From positions 1-64,000 of the forward strand of contig JAGVTU010000010.1 of NCBI GenBank assembly GCA_019136655.1: a stretch of 64,000 nt of DNA, written 5' to 3'. This DNA comes from Bacteroidota bacterium (GTDB lineage: Bacteria; Bacteroidota; Bacteroidia; AKYH767-A; OLB10). Each line of letters opens with the position of its first letter. The stretch's first letter is position 1. The notes under the pieces are model-generated. The model searched no databases, was not told the DNA's origin, and was given only the letters and a program-made list of their open reading frames with translations. Shown in pieces: positions 60,269 through 64,000 of the stretch. The position numbers and the translations under genes were made by a program.

Positions 60269-62080
60269 ATGAGGAAAATTTTACTTACAGCTGTTGCAGC
60301 AATCTTCTCGCTGGCAACTCAGGCGCAGTCTTGGATCAATCAAAATCTGATGCTGACAGCCTATGACGGTTATATGTTTGACATAGAAACCGTAGACGCA
60401 AACGTTGCATGGGGTGCATTGTGGAATGGCACTACCGGTGCAGCAACTCCATATACTGCAGATTTTGCAAGAACAATAGATGGAGGAAACACCTGGACAA
60501 TAGGAACAGTTACAGCAACTGCAGGTCTGGTAATTTCTAATATCTGGCCAATTGATGCCAACACTTGCTATGTTGCAATGTGTGATGTGAATGCTGGCGG
60601 TGGTGCTATTTACAAAACTACTGACGGTGGTGCTACATGGACAGCAAGTTCAACTGCTGCGATGTATTCACAATCTACATCATTTTGTAATGTAGTGTAC
60701 TTTGCTGACGCTCAAAATGGCTTTGCGATGGGCGATCCTGTTGGAACTGGAGCCAACAAACGTTACGAACTGTGGACAACATCTGATGCAGGTGCTAACT
60801 GGACACAGGTTCCTGTTGCAAACATTCCATCTTTGACTAATGGAGGTGAATATGGTATTACCAATTTGTTTTCTGCAATAGGTGATGATATTTGGTTTGC
60901 TACTACCTATGGCGATGTATATCACTCTTCTGACAAAGGATTAAACTGGACAAAAAGTGCAACCGGCTTACCTGCAAATGTAAACTCCGGTAACCGTCAG
61001 GATATTTCAAGTATTGCATTCAGCGATGCTATGCATGGAATGGTTGTACAGGTAAACTCAACCGGATATTTAATTAAATCCACTACTGATGGAGGTGCAA
61101 CTTGGAACAGTGTGACCCCAGTTGGTAATTTCTATCCTGCTGATATTTCTGGAGTACCTGGAACATCGGTTTTCGTTTGTGGTTCTTCAAATCAGACTTA
61201 TGGGTATGCTTCTGCTTTCAGTACAGATTACGGTTTGACATGGACAGATATTGATAACAGTGCTTCACATACTTCATTCTCATTTGTAAATGATTCTACA
61301 GGTTTTGGTGGCGAATTTATTGCTGCCGGAAGCGTTGGTGGTGCATGGAAATTTTCAGGACATCTTGCTCCTGCTGCTACAGTTTCCTGTGGTGATCCAT
61401 CTATCAGCAGTGGTATTACAACCGTTAATAATACAGTGATCTGTTTTGACAGCACTTTGACTGCTACTACCAATGGTATTTTAGCTCCAACTGTTGGCAC
61501 TGTACATGGTTTCAGCCTCATCGTTTCAAGCGGTGACATCAGTGGAAGTACAGACCCTAATGCAACCGGTTTGGTTTTAGGTGGAACAGGAACTATTCCT
61601 GCAACTTCAGGAACAAGTAGTACTTCTCTTACTAATGACGGAGCAATTTTCCCGGCAGGAGTTTATTATTTTACACCAATTGTTTATGGTAATGCAACCG
61701 GTTCTGGAAGTATCTTTAACCTTACACTTGATCCTAACTGTACTTATACAGGCAACTCAGTTATGGTAACTTTATTGGCTCAGGGTGTAGCTTGTCCTAC
61801 TTCAATTAAAAATCTTGAAAACACAACTTTTGCTGTAACAGGAATTTATCCTGTTCCTGTTAAGCACACTCTTAACATGATGGTTGAATCTCAAAAATCA
61901 TTAGTGGCAGAAGTTACTGTTAAAGATGTAACAGGTCGTATAATAAGCAACCAAACATTTACAGTACAAAATGGTCAGAATACAATAGCTGTTGATGTTA
62001 ACTCATTGTCTGCAGGTATCTACACTGTAACTGTAAACAACGGAAATGAACAAGTAACTAAGAAATTTGTAAAAGAATAA
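60269..62080 (+). CDS. T9SS protein with Asp-box (BNR/Ycf48-like) repeats
   Basis: 603 residues with a signal peptide ending LATQAQS. At least six Asp-box repeats of the S-x-D-x-G-x-T-W type are visible: IDGGNTWTI, TDGGATWTA, SDAGANWTQ, SDKGLNWTK, TDGGATWNS and TDYGLTWTD. These mark a beta-propeller like sialidases or Ycf48. The acid-base and Arg-triad residues of sialidase are not evident, so it is probably a binding or structural propeller. The C-terminal T9SS sorting domain (GIYPVPVKHTLNMMV, ending KFVKE) directs it to the surface. Confidence 0.88.
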   Translation: MRKILLTAVAAIFSLATQAQSWINQNLMLTAYDGYMFDIETVDANVAWGALWNGTTGAATPYTADFARTIDGGNTWTIGTVTATAGLVISNIWPIDANTCYVAMCDVNAGGGAIYKTTDGGATWTASSTAAMYSQSTSFCNVVYFADAQNGFAMGDPVGTGANKRYELWTTSDAGANWTQVPVANIPSLTNGGEYGITNLFSAIGDDIWFATTYGDVYHSSDKGLNWTKSATGLPANVNSGNRQDISSIAFSDAMHGMVVQVNSTGYLIKSTTDGGATWNSVTPVGNFYPADISGVPGTSVFVCGSSNQTYGYASAFSTDYGLTWTDIDNSASHTSFSFVNDSTGFGGEFIAAGSVGGAWKFSGHLAPAATVSCGDPSISSGITTVNNTVICFDSTLTATTNGILAPTVGTVHGFSLIVSSGDISGSTDPNATGLVLGGTGTIPATSGTSSTSLTNDGAIFPAGVYYFTPIVYGNATGSGSIFNLTLDPNCTYTGNSVMVTLLAQGVACPTSIKNLENTTFAVTGIYPVPVKHTLNMMVESQKSLVAEVTVKDVTGRIISNQTFTVQNGQNTIAVDVNSLSAGIYTVTVNNGNEQVTKKFVKE

Positions 62081-62100
62081 TTCCGTTTCCAAAACAATCA

Positions 62101-62131
62101 AAAAAGGCTGCCTTTTCGAGGCAGCCTTTTT
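62101..62131. terminator. Bidirectional terminator shared by two convergent T9SS genes
   Basis: AAAAAGGCTGCC, loop of 7, GGCAGCCTTTTT is a perfect 12-bp stem with A and T runs on both sides. Its right end touches the stop codon of the - strand gene at 62131. Confidence 0.92.
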
Positions 62132-63798
62132 TATTTTATCCTGATGAGCTTTTTATTTACCTCTGTAAAGTTTCCCGTTTGAATTGATATTCCATAAATT
62201 CCTTTGGCTAACTTAGAAGTATTTATTTGTAATCCGGAATCAATACCTGTTTCACGAATTATTTCCTGCCCTGCTATATCAGTAATTGTAATATTATATG
62301 ATATCTGCTTTGAAAAATTAACAGAAATATAATCAGTAAAAGGATTTGGATATACCTGAATGCTCTCTTCTGATAAAACTGGTGTTAGATAACCTGTTGG
62401 ACTAAAGCTATATTTCGCAAAATAGCCATCACGTGAACCTGCACTGTTAAGAAAATTTATTCCGCTTGAAGGATTAAAATCAACAGACTGTTCAAATCCT
62501 CCTGCTATGTAAATAGCATTTGCTCTATCTGCAACAAAATTCCTTGTAAAATCAAATCCTGAACTCCCACATCTGAAAGCATTAATATAATTACCTGAGT
62601 CATCGTAATGCGCAACAAACAAATCTGCCAACCCACTCGAATTAAGTGATGCAATCGTGATATCGGGATCAAAGTCTGCTGTGTTTGAAAAATAACCTGT
62701 AAACAACAGTGTATTATCTTTCAGTTCACTAAATGCATATCCTACATCCATTCCACTTCCACCTACACGTTTAGCAAAAATATAATTACCTGTATTGGAA
62801 TATTTGGCAAAATAGGCATCATAAGGACCCTGAGACAGCAATGCTGATGTATCAATACCGGGATCAAAATCTGTATATCCGCTAAACATTCCACATGTGA
62901 GAATATCATTGTTGTGATCCATACTTATACCAAAAGGAATACATCCTTTTATTGTAAATGCCCACAAGTAACTTCCAATATTGCTAAATGAAGCTATAAA
63001 TGCAGTTGTTCCATCTGCATAAAGAGTATCCATGTTATCTATAATAAGTGTATCATTAAAAGTACCTGTAACGTAGGTAAAACCATTAACATCAGCAGTT
63101 ATATTATATGAATACTCATCCCCTTTACCACCAATTTGCGAAACCCAAAGCAAATTTCCAATCGGTGTAAATTTTCCCAATGCCACATCTGTATGGTCAT
63201 TGCCATAAAGCCCTGTCTGAACCAAACCATTATCCAAAAACGCACTGTCAGAAAAAGCACCAGTAAATAATATCAAATAGTTTTTATAGTCTATTCTATA
63301 AATAATGTCATTGCTGCTTCCCCCCATACCTCTTGCCCAAATGAGTGTGCCTGTAGAATCATATTTAGCAATAAAACCATCCTGACCTCCACGGTTGTTC
63401 AATAAATAAGTTGGCCCATTCGGATTGAAATCGGCACCGGTATCAAAAACACCACAGATATAAATATTTCCATATTCATCAACTGCAGGGTCAGCGTAAG
63501 TCAGCTCTTCACCTGCACCACCTATGGCAATTGCCCATAAATAATTACCTGCACTGTCATAACGTGCCAAAAAAATATCATTCCCTCCACTGCTCGTAAG
63601 GTTATGCGTTGCTGCTGAGGGATCAAAATCAGCAGTCCCTGAAAAATACCCGCTCACAATAATATTGCTGCTGCTGTCAACAGCAATCCCCATAGCATTC
63701 TCAAACTGTGTTCCTCCTACCCTTTTCGCAAAGCTGAATGTCTGTCCGCAGGAAACAACCGGGACTAAAAAAAATATACAGGCTATCAGTTTATTCAT
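62131..63798 (-). CDS. T9SS protein with SBBP-type beta-propeller repeats
   Basis: 555 residues with a signal peptide ending VVSCGQ. Eight or so repeats of about 50 residues follow, each with DGFIAKYDSTGTLIWARGMGG-like SBBP pattern and IYICGVF-D strands, plus conserved DFDP/DFNP loops (calcium-binding look). The C-terminus (VYPNPFTDYISVNF, ending LIRIK) is a T9SS sorting domain. Surface propeller of unknown ligand. The stop codon lies on the shared terminator, so no 3' untranslated region precedes it. An imperfect TACTTTG sits near the start. Confidence 0.88.
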   Translation of the reverse strand: MNKLIACIFFLVPVVSCGQTFSFAKRVGGTQFENAMGIAVDSSSNIIVSGYFSGTADFDPSAATHNLTSSGGNDIFLARYDSAGNYLWAIAIGGAGEELTYADPAVDEYGNIYICGVFDTGADFNPNGPTYLLNNRGGQDGFIAKYDSTGTLIWARGMGGSSNDIIYRIDYKNYLILFTGAFSDSAFLDNGLVQTGLYGNDHTDVALGKFTPIGNLLWVSQIGGKGDEYSYNITADVNGFTYVTGTFNDTLIIDNMDTLYADGTTAFIASFSNIGSYLWAFTIKGCIPFGISMDHNNDILTCGMFSGYTDFDPGIDTSALLSQGPYDAYFAKYSNTGNYIFAKRVGGSGMDVGYAFSELKDNTLLFTGYFSNTADFDPDITIASLNSSGLADLFVAHYDDSGNYINAFRCGSSGFDFTRNFVADRANAIYIAGGFEQSVDFNPSSGINFLNSAGSRDGYFAKYSFSPTGYLTPVLSEESIQVYPNPFTDYISVNFSKQISYNITITDIAGQEIIRETGIDSGLQINTSKLAKGIYGISIQTGNFTEVNKKLIRIK

Positions 63799-63882
63799 AG
63801 TGATGATCTATGAATACAAAGTAACACAATTATCCTAATTCTTGCCTGTTGTTAATGCATCATTGTGATTGTTCAATAAAAA

Positions 63883-63903
63883 AGCGCCTCTTTGTGAGGC
63901 GCT
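63883..63903 (-). terminator. Intrinsic terminator for the gene at the right edge
   Basis: AGCGCCTC, loop of 5, GAGGCGCT is a perfect 8-bp stem; on the - strand TTTTTTATTG follows. It ends the partial - strand gene that enters from the right. Confidence 0.9.
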
Positions 63904-63930
63904 AATCATATCAATTAATAAACTTAATAA

Positions 63931-64000
63931 TTACTTTACAACTATGACTTCAATATCACAATCATTAATACGGACTTTCCAACCCCTTTTCGTGTTTGGT
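63931..64000 (-). CDS. C-terminal end of an unidentified gene (partial)
   Basis: A reading frame enters from the right edge and ends TAA at 63931-63933; the visible residues end GWKVRINDCDIEVIVVK. It is followed by a good terminator 28 bases on, which supports a real gene end. Too short to name. Confidence 0.65.
   Translation of the reverse strand, partial: PNTKRGWKVRINDCDIEVIVVK

Noticed and set aside
1-64000. CRISPR arrays, tRNA or rRNA genes, insertion sequences
   Set aside because: No regularly spaced repeats, no cloverleaf or rRNA-like segments in the intergenic gaps, and no transposase or integrase coding sequence were seen.

Overview
The window looks like chromosomal DNA of a Bacteroidota bacterium, probably an uncultured relative of Chitinophagales or Sphingobacteriales (the order is inference). 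Several features support this. Six secreted proteins end in type IX secretion (T9SS) type A C-terminal sorting domains. Many genes are preceded by the Bacteroidota -7 promoter element TAnnTTTG. Shine-Dalgarno sequences are almost absent. Characteristic Bacteroidota families occur, including a bacterial GGGP synthase, a long GAPDH, a bifunctional nuclease with a UVR tail and an NtrC-type regulator in a phosphorelay cluster. I see no prophage, insertion sequence, CRISPR array, tRNA or rRNA, so most of the window is core genome.

Layout. 2-4344: two overlapping T9SS cargo genes, the first cut by the window edge, then a GC-rich intergenic repeat patch. 4624-9185 (- strand): uvrB, and metK behind an ABM-domain gene and a SAM hydrolase gene. 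9346-12860: phoH, a DUF2807 lipoprotein and an LtaS-like sulfatase-fold membrane enzyme. 12888-15489: a TPP riboswitch controlling a TonB-dependent receptor. 15479-19516: dapF, a DegP/DegQ protease and GAPDH. 19980-21434: small envelope and stress proteins (YtxH, holin-X-like) and a TPR protein. 21516-24629: etfBA, bifunctional nuclease, pcm. 24726-30941: an apparent operon of oxidoreductase, lipoprotein, polysaccharide-initiating sugar transferase, 3-hydroxyacyl-CoA dehydrogenase, rRNA methyltransferase and kdsA. 30989-41126: YhhN, a PagL-like lipid A deacylase, tpiA, pbp1A, a HerA-like ATPase, an esterase, mpl and an LptF/G permease, so largely envelope biogenesis.

41177-49861 (- strand) is the most system-like block. 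A receiver protein, a Rec-PAS-HK-Rec-HPt hybrid kinase and an NtrC-type regulator lacking its DNA-binding domain lie upstream of two single-span membrane proteins that share a QRQKM juxtamembrane motif and flank a 1020-residue T9SS surface protein. 50237-52004 carries efp and rpsF-rpsR-rplI. Here rpsR (bS18) and rplI have strong Shine-Dalgarno sequences although the host phylum normally does not use them. 52393-55578: trmB, and a tightly overlapping operon of phosphopantetheinyl transferase, GGGP synthase, PnuC and an NR kinase. 55657-64000: ahcY, an SRAP protein, an M1 metallopeptidase and two further T9SS proteins, with the end of one more gene at the right edge.

Functional links. S-adenosylmethionine metabolism recurs: metK makes SAM, the DUF62 enzyme destroys it, ahcY removes its by-product, and pcm, trmB and the RlmI-like enzyme use it. 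Envelope assembly (kdsA, lptF/G, pagL, pbp1A, mpl, dapF, sugar transferase) forms the second theme. Several gene starts were revised from promoter position: when the -7 box overlaps or lies downstream of the longest possible start, the true start must be further in.
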